Source: Rhyzopertha dominica (Eukaryota; Arthropoda; Insecta; Coleoptera; Bostrichidae). Taken from it: a DNA stretch of 64,000 nt. The translations under genes and the position numbers were made by a program. The first letter of the stretch is position 1. Each line of letters opens with the position of its first letter. Positions 1 through 11,219 of the stretch are shown one piece after another. Where the stretch lies: assembly GCA_025024175.1 (NCBI GenBank), contig QCXZ01000138.1:43991092-44055091 (forward strand), read 5' to 3'. The notes beneath the pieces were generated by a model. That model did not search any database, was not told the DNA's origin, and worked only from the letters and a program-made list of their open reading frames with translations.

Positions 1-1600
1 TTATATTGTGCAGTTACGGAGCAAAGATATGTAAAGGGATCGTCAAATAATTCACCGATACAGATTAACATATGAGAAATGCTCTGGAACACTGATCGGC
101 ACGCAGTTGGCAACATCACACAGTCCCAACCAACCACGAGCAACCTGGGCCCACGATGTCAGATATAAATTTCAAACGTTGCTAATTCTAAGCTTTATAT
201 GAGGGATATGAAAAAATAGAAAAAGTGGTTTCTATTATTTTTATGCAGATTCATATTCTGTAATAAAAGCAAAAAGACAAGGACCCCATTATAATAAATG
301 AAATAAACATTTAAGAGTAAAATAACTCTCTATTAGCGTGGATCTTTCTTCTACTAAGTTCAACGATTGATCAAGAATGTATAATTTTGTATGACATTCT
401 ATGATCTGAAATTGACTCATCTGTATGTTCGTAATCAAATTGTATACCTTGTTCCATGTCTTAACGGTGTTAATGCTTGAAAACTGGGTTCCACTCCCAA
501 TTTTTCTGTCGTATTGTTTGCCATAGGTGTTTATAACATTACTAAACATTTGATTTGTTTATAAGTCGAGCAAAAATATTTACCTTGATTTTTAATTTAT
601 TATCATATTCTTAGTCGGTTATTTCACTTCATCCACAACTTGAAGGTCTGATAACTTCCAGAAGTTATAAGTGTAGAAAAAGGTTATGCCATGGACCAGA
701 CACTAAAGTTGCCATAATGATACTTTAGCTATTATTTAATAAGCAATACAATACAGAGAAATATGTATTATGTAATGTTTAGACAAATAGAAACTAAATT
801 AGTTAAATTTCTAAAAGCTGAAAGCTGTTACATGTAAATGAAGACTGTATCATCTCCTATGTAAGCTGGAACCACAAGATGTGTCTAACGCAAATGTTGA
901 AGAGACCAGAAGACTATCGCTAATTTCTTAGTTCAGTTCAGTTTGCTACTCCGGGTTGGGTAGCTTTCAAGTATTTCATTAACTTAGTTTCCTATTCCTT
1001 TTATTAGTTATTAGCATGAATTTTATGCAGACAATGATAGTTTTTGGGATTGAACAGTAATCAACGAATAGCTCCATTTTGGCAAAATCTGCGTTCGTGG
1101 CAAGAATCGTCTTTGCTAGCAAACCCGCAACCCCAATAAAGAACGTCGCGACAAATTTCGATTTTAATAGCCTGCAAGTTTACACCAGCGACACACCCTG
1201 AATACATATTAGCATCGTCACTTGTTTCGAATCTCTCTGGGAGGCCTTTCAAAGCAAATTGCACGGCAAATGTCCATAATTATCTCTACGCTTTTTGCAT
1301 ACCAAATCCGACTGTTTTTATTTCTTTCGTTGCGAGGAAATGCTCGGAATATTCAGTTTTCATCCTACGTCGACGATGATTTTTTTGAAACTAACATATG
1401 TCGCATGAAAATAAAAAACTGATCAGTTTTCTCTGAATTGATATGAGTGATTATTGATTTCCTTGTATATCAAAAGAGCTTCAAGTTTATCCACTTAATC
1501 TTTATAATTGGTAAAGCCATGATCAATACCATTTACAAAAATAATTATACAAATAAATTTCAGATCTACAATTGATGGATCTGATGAATATTCATAATAC
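1..1600. other. AT-rich non-coding stretch
   Basis: No convincing gene, repeat or RNA. Open frames are all under 90 codons and show no recognisable motif. The stretch from about 1060 to 1380 is slightly richer in CG but carries nothing I can name. Confidence 0.4.
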
Positions 1601-1614
1601 AACAAATTATAGAA

Positions 1615-2195
1615 AAACACAGAAAATGCAACAAGGAAACGCGTGTAAGCCGCATAGACTTCGAAAAAGCTTTTGACAACATAAACCGATGCAAATTATG
1701 AGAGAACAAGGATACCCAAGACACTTAATACAATCGATACAAAGTCTATATTTCAACACTTCAATACAGGTGGATATAAACGGCAAAATATCTAGGGAAA
1801 TAGCAATAAATAAAGGAGTCAGACAGGGATGTAGTATTTCACACCCTTCAACATATACATAGATGCTGTTGTAAAACAATGGAAACTTCAGTGTACAAAA
1901 CGAATATACCTAGGCCAGTACATTGCACTGAACACTCTTCTGTGTGCCGATGACTGAAACATAAGACGATTTGCAAAGACAAATATACCAGATTGCACAA
2001 GACTAGACAAAATAAAAGAAAATATCAAGAGGAAAGAACACCTAAAACGAATGGACGAAAACAGACTACCTGTTAGAGCACGATTTTACAAATGCTCTGG
2101 AAGAACAAGTGCAGGCAGAGCGANAAAAAGATGGGTACCGTAAGAGGCAAAATGCCTAATGCCTGAAGTGGAGAAGAAGAAGAAGAAATTTCAGA
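1615..2195 (+). pseudogene. LINE reverse transcriptase fragment
   Basis: This is a decayed piece of a non-LTR retrotransposon ORF2. Read across several frameshifts, the plus strand shows the reverse transcriptase palm block DFEKAFD (1657-1677), a typical downstream segment with REQGYPRHLIQ, the block GVRQGCSIS (about 1815-1842), and the catalytic ADD of the YXDD box as LLCADD directly before a TGA stop (about 1934-1957). After this the sequence jumps to a C-terminal LINE segment (KEHLKRMDENRLP, about 2034-2072) and ends in a GAA-rich run near 2175-2190 that fits a degenerate LINE tail. The order of blocks is that of a LINE reverse transcriptase, but the part between the ADD box and the C-terminus is missing, and the 5' endonuclease is absent. 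The clade (RTE-, I- or Jockey-like) cannot be settled by eye. It cannot make an active enzyme. Confidence 0.8.
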
Positions 2196-3251
2196 AAAAA
2201 ATCCGACGTTGTCAAAATGGTCAAATCTGTTCATTTCCATTTTAACAACGTCTTCTTCTCAAATGTATTTGTATAATTATTATTGTAAATGGTACCGAAG
2301 ATGACTACATTCTAGCCAAAACAGCTTTACCAATTATAAAATCAAATCTTGGAGCTCTTCTAATATACAAGAAAAGCAATAGGTCCCATAAGTTTTGGTA
2401 CAAGATTCAACAACATTTTTCCGTTCACAAAATGTATTAAATTAAAAAATTATGATAACTAATTGTATTTTAAACAACAAAATTATAAACTTGAACTAAG
2501 TAAAAGACGGGTTCTTTAATCTAGTCCTCCACTAAGCGCAACTTTCCATGGACATCTGGATATAGTTTTAGACGACATTTACATCGATATCTTGAAATTT
2601 TATGTCTTTTCCGCGTCAAAGTTCTTCGACATTTTGGGCTTCTCATTCTCCATCATAAACTTTTCAAGTCTTCCATTCTTTGATAGGTCCACACAAGGAA
2701 TACCTTGCTTATATTTTATTATTATATATTTTCGATCTCATTTCTGGTTTGTAGGAGTCAAACAAATTTTGTTTCCATGGAAACCACGATTTCTTTATTA
2801 ATCGTTTTAGGGTATCGGAAATTTGTTCAACACTTATTGGATATAAGTTCTGTACGAGAATGTTATCATCTATAACAATAACAAATTGGTAGCATACTTG
2901 TCCAGTTCACCAATCTACGCCTATGGTGTCGCGTATGTTTGTTAGAAAACCGTGTAGGGTCGCATGCTCACGTGTTAAGACAATTTATTTGATTTTTGGA
3001 AGGACCCCTGCGTGCGTGTGTATGTAAATGGGAAAAGGGGTGATCCCTCGGGAAGAATTTAAAGAGGGTCTCTGAGCACGTATAATTTTTAGTGCTTTCA
3101 TATTTCATTAGACGTGGCTGGTGAAGTAAGTGAAATGGGAAAATTTGCCAATTATGGTTGTGACAGTTTGTTGCTTTATTAGAGTTCATCATAATTATAG
3201 AAACAAAATAAAAAATATCCACGAGCAAATTAAGAGTCCCGTTGTAGGTAC
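2196..3251. other. Non-coding stretch
   Basis: Nothing recognisable. Short open frames on both strands have no motifs. Confidence 0.4.
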
Positions 3252-3259
3252 CTCATATT

Positions 3260-4577
3260 CAGTGATGGGCGCGTAGAATACATCATATAGATTACGCTAT
3301 TGTCTACGCATAAACTATGTAATATTCTACTTTGAAATTCTACTGTAGAAAAAAGCATTGTGTAGATAATCAGAAATTTTGAAATATTTAGTTATTTTAA
3401 TAGTGTCTATTACCACTACTGCTCTAAACGTAGTAAATGTCTAAACAGCAATAACATATTTGATCATACCTTAGGGCCAGAAGACCCGACAAGCGTGCTG
3501 TGAAAAGCACTTTGAAGCCCTCAGTCGGTCAAATGGACTCATTAATGACTGTAAGCTATGATTTTATGTTCTTTCTTCTCTGTAAACAGAAATTTCATAA
3601 GGTACTCATGTTCTTTTATCGCAAATTCTTTGAAAGCAGATCAACAGGGTACACAAGCAGTTCTTGTTGCTGAACTAGATACATTGATCTAAAGAAGCAA
3701 CTAACTATGACCAACTAGTTGTGTTGTAGTAAAAAAATTCTTTGGAAAAAAATCAACTTGTAACTGCGGTACCGAATTTGATAGTGTGTTAGGAAAACAA
3801 CTTAATATAGTTGTGGAAGGAAAGATGTCGTAAACATATGATTTGTCTTTTGTGTTTCAAAGAAGTATACATTGACTACTTACTGAAACATGACATGCAA
3901 GTTTGTAATATAATATTTACATTTACACCTATTTATTGTCTCAGACATATTAAAATCATAAGTTAAGAAAATAAAAATATTTAGTAAACCGTGCAGTTAT
4001 TTAAAAAAATGTGGTAGCTATGTTGCAACTTTCAGATTTTGTCATTAATCTGTCTAAAATCAAAACTTCAAATTCCAAATAACATTATACATAAGTGGAT
4101 CGTATTTTGCATGTTTTAGTTGGCCCCTTATTATAAACCGCATTTTCAGTACGGTTCAACTACATGTTGTTATACTTATGTACCATTGTAAATGTTTATA
4201 GAAGCCCTGACGAAGATTTGAAATGAAAATCGAAAGCTTGGCAAAGAAAGAAGAGTAAACACTATTTTAACATAAGAAGTCGATTTCTACTTATTTGCGA
4301 AGACTTTAATATAATAAAAAGCGACGTCTATGTCCATTTAACGTATTAGATATAAAAAACTATAAAATTTTAAGAAATTTGACACATGGAGAACCCAACA
4401 AAACAGGGAAATTAGAATCAAACTAATTTCATTCTGATTTAGTATGTACTTAATACATTTTAGCCATAATATACTCGTTTTATATTTTCTACTTAAAATC
4501 TACGCCAAAGTGCTTTATCTACATTTTTTACGCATGTAACGTAGAAAATTATAATTTACGGATAACGCCCATCACTG
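3260..4577. mobile_element. Non-autonomous hAT-like DNA transposon with 8-bp TSD
   Basis: The element starts CAGTGATGGGCG (3260-3271) and ends with its exact reverse complement CGCCCATCACTG (4566-4577). It is flanked on both sides by the same 8 bases, CTCATATT (3252-3259 and 4578-4585). An 8-bp target duplication and a CAGTG-type inverted terminus are the signature of the hAT superfamily. The 1318-bp interior has no transposase-like frame, so it must have been moved by an enzyme encoded elsewhere. Both ends are rich in short CTACG/GTAGA motifs, plausible subterminal binding sites. A Penelope-like hairpin is embedded at about 4206-4242. A diverged copy of the right half lies at 46430-46620. 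Confidence 0.85.
4140..4300 (+). repeat. Penelope-like 3' end fragment with CTGACGA...CGAAA hairpin
   Basis: Inside the hAT-like element, 4206-4242 reads CCTGACGA, a GATTT/AAATC stem around a 7-base loop, then CGAAAGCTTGGC. The same order, followed by an A-rich stretch and a TTCTATT/TTCTACTT-like block, recurs at 20276-20400 (next to a PLE C-terminal coding remnant) and in eroded form at 22734-22757. I therefore read it as the 3' end of a Penelope-like retroelement inserted in, or captured by, the DNA transposon. The borders are approximate. Confidence 0.5.
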
Positions 4578-4585
4578 CTCATATT

Positions 4586-5880
4586 CTTATATTCTCTAAA
4601 AGAATTGTACTTTTACACTTAAGTTCTTATAAGAGAGGAGTATTAACCTGGGCAAGTAATAACACGAAATAGGTTAGGTGTTGTATTTTATCAATTCAGT
4701 GTTGTTTTACAAATTTCTTTTATATTTTAAATGTTTCTAAACTTAGTTTAGTTTTTGTTTTCCAAAGTTCATTGTATAGCACTCAATGTAATGAAAATTT
4801 ACGGTCGCTTAGATCATTCAAACGAATAAATCTGTGATCGTGCATAAGTATTTCAATTGGTATTTTACGTTAAGTATTGTTATTATATGATAATTTTGTA
4901 CTAATGACATTGAAATGAAAATACCCAGTTAATAATAAATTGTTTTCTAGTTTGTTTGAAATTTTTGGCAATACGTAAGATCTTGAATTCGCTCCCGGAA
5001 AAAGGACGCTACCGAATAGGTTGCTCAATGTCCTTAGTAAATATCTTTATTCCTGACGCCTTCCATTTGCAAATTATTTGAATAGTTGTCCCAGTTATTT
5101 AGTAAGTATAAGTTAAATCTAAAATTTATGTCCCAAAGGCTTTGACAAATTGTGCTTCTTCGTTTGTATTTATTTGGGAGAAACATTAAAAAACCGGAAG
5201 ATATCTATGTTTGTTTATAGCTCGAATCTGTATTGCCTTCGACACTCTCCAATTCGCGTTAAATTCAATTTCAGCCTGGTCCTATAACTAGAAAATTAAC
5301 TTCGTTACCTCTTGCCATCTTTCTTTCAGCGACAGGATTTTTACCTGAATTAAAGCCCCGCGAATTTGTCGAAATATCCATCTGAGAGCTCTTCTTTTGT
5401 CAGCTGACTGCCGGTGGCGCGTAATTCCTACAAAAAGCTTACGTTTTATGTTTTTATCGGATTAGAGCTTNCTAAGGCTTTCAGAGTGCGGAAGTTACAA
5501 GAATCGCGTCTCGGATACCTTCCAGAATCTCGCCTTTTAACATCTTATCTCGCTGCCGACATCAGGCTGCGAGTGAAATAAAAAGGTATTGTTGTTAGGC
5601 GAACGCATTATACGCAGTTCGGATTAGTCATGTTTGTGCTCGAACAATTTCAGAAATACCTAGGGCAGTCGTATAAGGTGAGAAAAAGCCAAACCTCGGA
5701 AAAAGAGATTATAAGCTGTAAACATGTTTAAATCCTTATTTACATTTTATAAGTTAGCTCAAAAGTCTCAGAATCTCCTGTATATGATTACGATATTCAA
5801 TGTGAAAAGTCATCAAACCCGTTTTTTAACATCTTGTTTCGTCCGTTCTAAATGATATTTGAAGTTAGTAGATAATTAGA
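4586..5880. other. Non-coding stretch with a CG-richer block
   Basis: No gene seen. From about 5330 to 5640 the base composition shifts to a higher CG content with several CpGs, like the blocks described elsewhere in the window. The rest is AT-rich with no pattern I recognise. Confidence 0.3.
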
Positions 5881-5889
5881 TAGTAATAT

Positions 5890-6055
5890 TATCTGTCAGC
5901 CACCTAGCTGCTATAACGGGTACTGCTGTCTAAAGTTCTGTGCCATGCTGTCTGCACTAGACCTAAATTCACTAACGAGATCTAATAATAGCGAAACAGA
6001 TCTGTCTATAATTGGTTGCGGTGCAGACAGCATAGCACAGACATGCATTTAAAGA
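5890..6055. repeat. Dispersed repeat with 21-bp inverted arms
   Basis: The segments 5937-5957 and 6021-6041 are reverse complements with one mismatch (GTGCAGACAGCAT core), separated by 63 bases. The right arm and its surroundings (TTGGTTGC..GTGCAGACAGCA then AGACATGCATTT) recur at 18520-18562. The left flank (CACCTAGCTGCTAT, near 5901) recurs in reverse orientation at 57484-57504. This indicates a small interspersed, perhaps MITE-like, repeat family. Confidence 0.6.
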
Positions 6056-7079
6056 CATTTATAGTGGAATAATATATTTTATACAAAATTGGTCTTGGAC
6101 AATATTTGGTATGGCTAACTGTTCTTGAAATAAAGTAAAGCCTAGTAGTAAATTATAACGCTAAGTCAACTGTTCAACAGTACGATTTACATAGGAAGTC
6201 AACTATTTACTGCAAGAAATCTTATTTCCAAAAACATTGTTTGAAAATGGAGTCTTTTTAGCAATGCATAGAGCTCCAAAATTACAACAGAGTATCTAAA
6301 ATTTTTGATATATAAAATTTGTCAAATCAACAAGGCTCTATAGACAAGTGCTGTAACTATATAGCATATCAACCATGTCTACTACAAGATCCATATTTGC
6401 TTAGGGTATAATTTAATTTAAAACCTTAGGAACGAATATAGATATTGCAAAATGACAACAGTATTAATACCAGCTGCAGAGCAACTACTATGATCCTCAA
6501 TTTATGGTTAAAGGAATGGACAACAAGCCTTCTTTTTCAAAGAAATTTTCTCAATTAATAAAATAAAATGTTATTTACTTACTACTTCAAAATTCTTAAA
6601 TATGAACAATGTTTTTAACACCTGACAACGTTTCATAACTACTGTTTCTAACATTTGAAATGTAATGACAATTTCATGTTTTTGTCAGATGTCGTGAAAT
6701 ACCTCGTAAAATAACGTACAATAAGCTAAGCTCTTATAATATCTCTATTTTATGTAACTCTATTCCATTTAATCAAAAATGTAAAACAATTAGTAGCTTT
6801 AATATTGCCTACAAAAAGTCTTTACTTATTATTCGTTGAATGTAAGTATAAAGTAAAGAGGACTAGTCCGCTAAATTGCTATTTTACGTCCGCTATTCCT
6901 CTAAACGGTGTCAGGAACGAAGTCGTTGCGGCGAAATCGAACAAAGTTATTAAGATGATACTAGAACTGTTACTTCATTTACAATTTACCTACAAAAATC
7001 GTTAGAAAGAAGATTAGCGAAATGAAACGATCTGTAACTAAGCTCACGTTTATCCGACATTTGCCATGGCAGATCATCT
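6056..7079. other. AT-rich non-coding stretch
   Basis: Nothing recognisable on either strand. Confidence 0.4.
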
Positions 7080-7335
7080 AATCCTTTCACAGCAGACAGC
7101 ACGTGAAAATTCTGAACAAACAACGTTTGGGGGGCGAAACTTTTACCAACAGATTCCATCGTTCGCGGCTGGTAATTAAATTTTCCCGGATAGAATCAGA
7201 ATTACGCCCGAGGGGAAAAATTGTTAGTAACGCTATTACGCTCGTTTGTTGCAATTTATCCATTTTCCTGTCAGGCCACGATATCTTCCAGGCGAGGCGT
7301 GCTATCCTCACAATCGCCGTAAAGGGCAAGTAATG
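7080..7335. promoter_or_regulatory. CG-richer non-coding block (candidate regulatory element)
   Basis: Base composition rises sharply against the AT-rich surroundings, with many CpGs (around 7120-7215 and 7285-7330) and homeodomain-type cores such as TAATTAAA near 7172. Both strands are open for about 80 codons here, which is what CG-rich DNA gives by chance; neither frame has motifs. A conserved cis-regulatory element is a possibility, inferred from composition only. Confidence 0.25.
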
Positions 7336-10020
7336 GATTGTTCTTCCAAAGGAAACCTGGGAATTGATGTTTTAAAAGTGGGACACCAGTACGCCGGCAA
7401 CTTGGGGCGTCTCTAGGAGGAGCTTTGCGTTGGCTTCAATATCGTCTGGTTTTACAGCTTGTAACTGCTTTTTGATGGCACGTTTTGTATTAAATTTCTG
7501 TCGGAACTTTTTGGACAGAATGACACNTTCCTACTACACCCTNCCATAATGGACAATATTTTCTGGTGTTTTTCTATAGCNGATTTTAAAGTATGCTTTG
7601 ATAAACTAAAAATAAAAAAAAAAAACAAGTAACAGGAGTAGATTTTGAATTGCATGCACCTTTCTAACTTATGTAATAACCCTAGTTTACTTTTATTAAA
7701 AATCATTCAAGGGTAAGGTTCCAGTGAAAGTTATTATTTAATCTCTTCCTGTTTGGGTTGAGAATGGCAACCATAAAGCTCGTGGATGTCCGGTAACGAA
7801 TGGACCATAACAGTATTAAGAGTATTTATTGCATTTCCTTTACCAAGCTACCAAAATATAGCTCTCTAATCAACTATTTCATTTTTCGGCAGCTATTTGG
7901 CTTTTCAAAACATTTTATTCAAATTTTGTACGGTGGTATACCTAATAGGTGCAAATAAAAAAGTACCTATATTTACAATTTTAGTAAAATTACAAAGAGC
8001 GCTAAGGATGCAACCTTATTATTTTGTTTTTGCAAATCTATTTCTTAAAAAAACAGTGGGGATTTACTTTAAGAGAGGTATGCTTATTATGTGCCGCTTC
8101 TGAGGGAAATCTAAATAAATAATGAGCACCAGTAGTTGCTGGAAATTCAGTTAGGACCTACAAAGTTGTCGTGAACAATTCTAAACCAAGTATTGGATAT
8201 TAAGCTGATATTGAAAATGTCGAATCAATATAGTGTTNCCTTTTCTTCAGTCCACACACGGCAATTTGTCCTATGCACCCTCTAGTAAACGTTTGCCTTA
8301 TCAGCAAAAAAAAATTAGCCACAAACGACGGATTATCCCTATATGTGGCTAGTATAAATTCACGGACTTCTGCCTTCAGTCTTCCGGTAATTTCCTTGCC
8401 CGGGGGTATAATTATACGGATATAATTTTTGTTGATACAATTTTGTGTACGTGGTTCCACGAGTCAATCTCTTATTGTTGGAAATACGTTGTATATTCAA
8501 CGTGAGATCTCTTTCACCAAGTACTGCTGTCTTGATTAATTCCACGAATTACTGGACGTCCATGATGACGACTAGGGTTATCTATACCTGTAGCTCGAGA
8601 AGACACAGACACATCGCCCACTTGGAAAGAAAAAAATTCCCGCTCTCAGAAATCACTTTCTTCTTTTTTTTAATAACGTTATTATTTTCTACATTGTGCT
8701 TTTAAATAATTACATAAATGAAAAAAGTTTGCCTCCTCTAAAGTTTTAGCTGTCTTCTCAAACAATTTTGAAAATAATTTACTACTTACTTACTTCTTAC
8801 AGCAGCGCGCTCATTGAAACATTGTTGAGGTAAATTACCACTAACTACATCAGTCACTTCTTCGTTATCGAATAGATTGTTACTTGACATTTTGCATAAA
8901 CAGGAACGATAGATGACACACGATTACTAGATTAGAAATATTTTATTATCGTTAGATTTTGTTTAATTTAAATCGATTGTTTCGAAATCACTCATTTTAG
9001 CAACACATAACAAATAATCTTTATAAAATAAATCTACTGTTTTTTTAGGAAACGTAAATGTTTTATTATATTATTTACCGGCAAAAGGATATTACGAAAT
9101 CGAAATAAAAAAGGAGCACCCTTAGCGCTCTCAGTATGAAAGACAAAAATGCTTGCGTTGGTTTATTTAGGTTTATTTTGACCCAAGGTAAATGGCCCAT
9201 TCATTACTATCAAAATCCACGCGAAAGACATAAAGTCTGTATTGGTATCCTCTTCTCAATGAAAACCTTAGTAGATTCAGTGAAGCCACTTCAGACATAA
9301 ATAAACTGTAACATAACATGCGGGCACTTAACCATATTATAAACAAGATTTTGCGTTAAATTCCGTAGTAAAATATGCAGATGTTAATTCTGCATTATAT
9401 ATCACTGGTTGAGATTGCGTTGGTCAACTTTTAATTTTTCAAAATACTTGGTGGGTTTTAATAAACCCTTTATCTTGATAATAATGAGTGTAATTTGTCG
9501 TCAGAAATAAAACAGTAAAGACTATTACCGATATTATGTCAAAATTGCCAAGTGAAGTTTTTTCACGTTTTGGCTAGACTTCGTAAATTTAGATGACTAA
9601 TTCTTGTTATACTTCTTTACAAAATGAAGCAAATCAATAATACTAAAAACTCGACACACATCAGCCAGTATCTTTAGAGATGGCTTTCTTAAACATACTA
9701 CTCACAGAATCAATATTTATGAAATCGTGATTCATCGGGTTGTTTACAATGTTTGCTCAAAACCAATCGATGTAGTCAAAACGCTTTTATAATTGTCTAC
9801 GCTTGCGTTTATTTCTATGCTATTATCACCAAAGTGGTTGTATTTCTCCTTTNGCATNCCAAACCCTTCTTTACCGGCACCTGTACGGTTGTTGTCTTAG
9901 CTAACCTATGAACATGCGTAGAAATTTCTAATAAGACGGAAAATCCTAGTGACCCTTGGATTTTTCTGGAATCGGAGCACGCTACGACAGTATTCCATAC
10001 ACTCGTGTAGTTACCGGGTC
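7336..10020. other. Non-coding stretch
   Basis: No gene or repeat recognised. Several single Ns (7527, 7543, 7581, 8238, 9853, 9858) mark poor sequence. Open frames below 90 codons look like noise. Confidence 0.4.
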
Positions 10021-10240
10021 GCTTTTAATTTTACAAATAGTTTCTGTTTTTAGTTGTTATTTCGTAACGGTAAAGTGTGTTATTTGTTAATTGTGTACGT
10101 CTTGATACGTTGTTGTCAGAAGCAGACAGTGAACGCTCGGTATTTTGTCTGTGTGTGAAAATGATGAAAAGTCAAGATACTGGACGACTCCATTGTAGTG
10201 TCACAGGTGTGGAAGGGTCGGATAATAGTTGCATCAGGTA
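10021..10240 (+). other. Candidate 5' exon with short leader
   Basis: A leader-like stretch is followed by a double ATG at 10160-10165 and a frame (MMKSQDTGRLHCSVTGVEG..) that runs 26 codons to CAG|GTAAAC, a good splice donor at about 10239. Read through the donor, the frame meets TAA at once. The residues give no family. The spacing of Cys and the GSDNSCIR ending are faintly like the start of the PHD-type zinc finger in LINE ORF1 proteins, so it could be a host exon, a retroelement scrap or chance. No acceptor or partner exon was found. Confidence 0.2.
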
Positions 10241-11119
10241 AACATTTCACTTAAACCTCAGCAGTAAATCAATTGTTTTATTGAAATAGACTAGATACCA
10301 TGAAAATACAAACTTGGTTGTCTTTTAAAGCGGCGATAAGGTTTTTCGACAACAGTTTGTAAACATTATGTTTTTAACGCTATTGAAGCTTGCTTTTGCA
10401 ACACATCCCTGTTTAAAACAATATTACATGTCAACCATTGGTAACTTCTTTGTTACCAAAAATACAAAATTGTTCAACTTTACAAACTAGGAGTATTTTT
10501 AACGCTTATTTATTATACGGAATAATGAAAAAACTGTTGAGTCGTGCTTGCGAGCTTTGACGACAAATATACAGGGTGATCAGCTAAGGATGGACAGCGG
10601 CTAAAATGTGTTAAGTAAATATAGCCACATAGATTTCATTTAAAATATTATGAAATGCGTAACTTTGCCGCTAGATGGCGCATTCAATTTGATTTAACAA
10701 AGGATCTTCTTTTTTTTTCGAAAAGTTGCAATACAGTTTTGGTTTAACACAAACTTATTATATTCTATGTTTACTTCTTAACAAATTTTATTTGAAATAT
10801 GCTGTTATAGTTGCTATGACAACGACAACAGGAGAGGGAGAAGTTTCAAATCTTCAAAACGGCATAACTTCAGTATGGTTAAGGAAATTTAACGAATGGT
10901 GGCTAGTTTTAAAGTGATTTTTACGGTTTCCAATGTAATCGTAAATAGTTCTAATTTATTGCAACGAGAGGCGTTATTTAAGAAAATTTTATATTTGATC
11001 AAATATCTTAAAAAATAAAATACATCCCCATAGATTTTTTTGTTAATTGTTATAACTCGTTATTCAAGCAAGATGAATTTGAAAAATCGGAGGTCGATAT
11101 CTTTCTTCGTTTTCTTGGT
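10241..11119. other. Non-coding stretch with possible transposon end
   Basis: At 10570 the sequence TACAGGGTGATC resembles the ACAGGGTG-type ends seen at several other places in the window; the following 350 bases have the feel of transposon non-coding DNA but no partner end is visible before the assembly gap. Confidence 0.25.
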
Positions 11120-11219
11120 NNNNNNNNNNNNNNNNNNNNNNNNNNNNNNNNNNNNNNNNNNNNNNNNNNNNNNNNNNNNNNNNNNNNNNNNNNNNNNNNN
11201 NNNNNNNNNNNNNNNNNNN
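11120..11219. other. Assembly gap (100 Ns)
   Basis: Exactly 100 N characters, the usual placeholder for a scaffold gap of unknown size. Any frame crossing it is meaningless. Confidence 0.99.
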
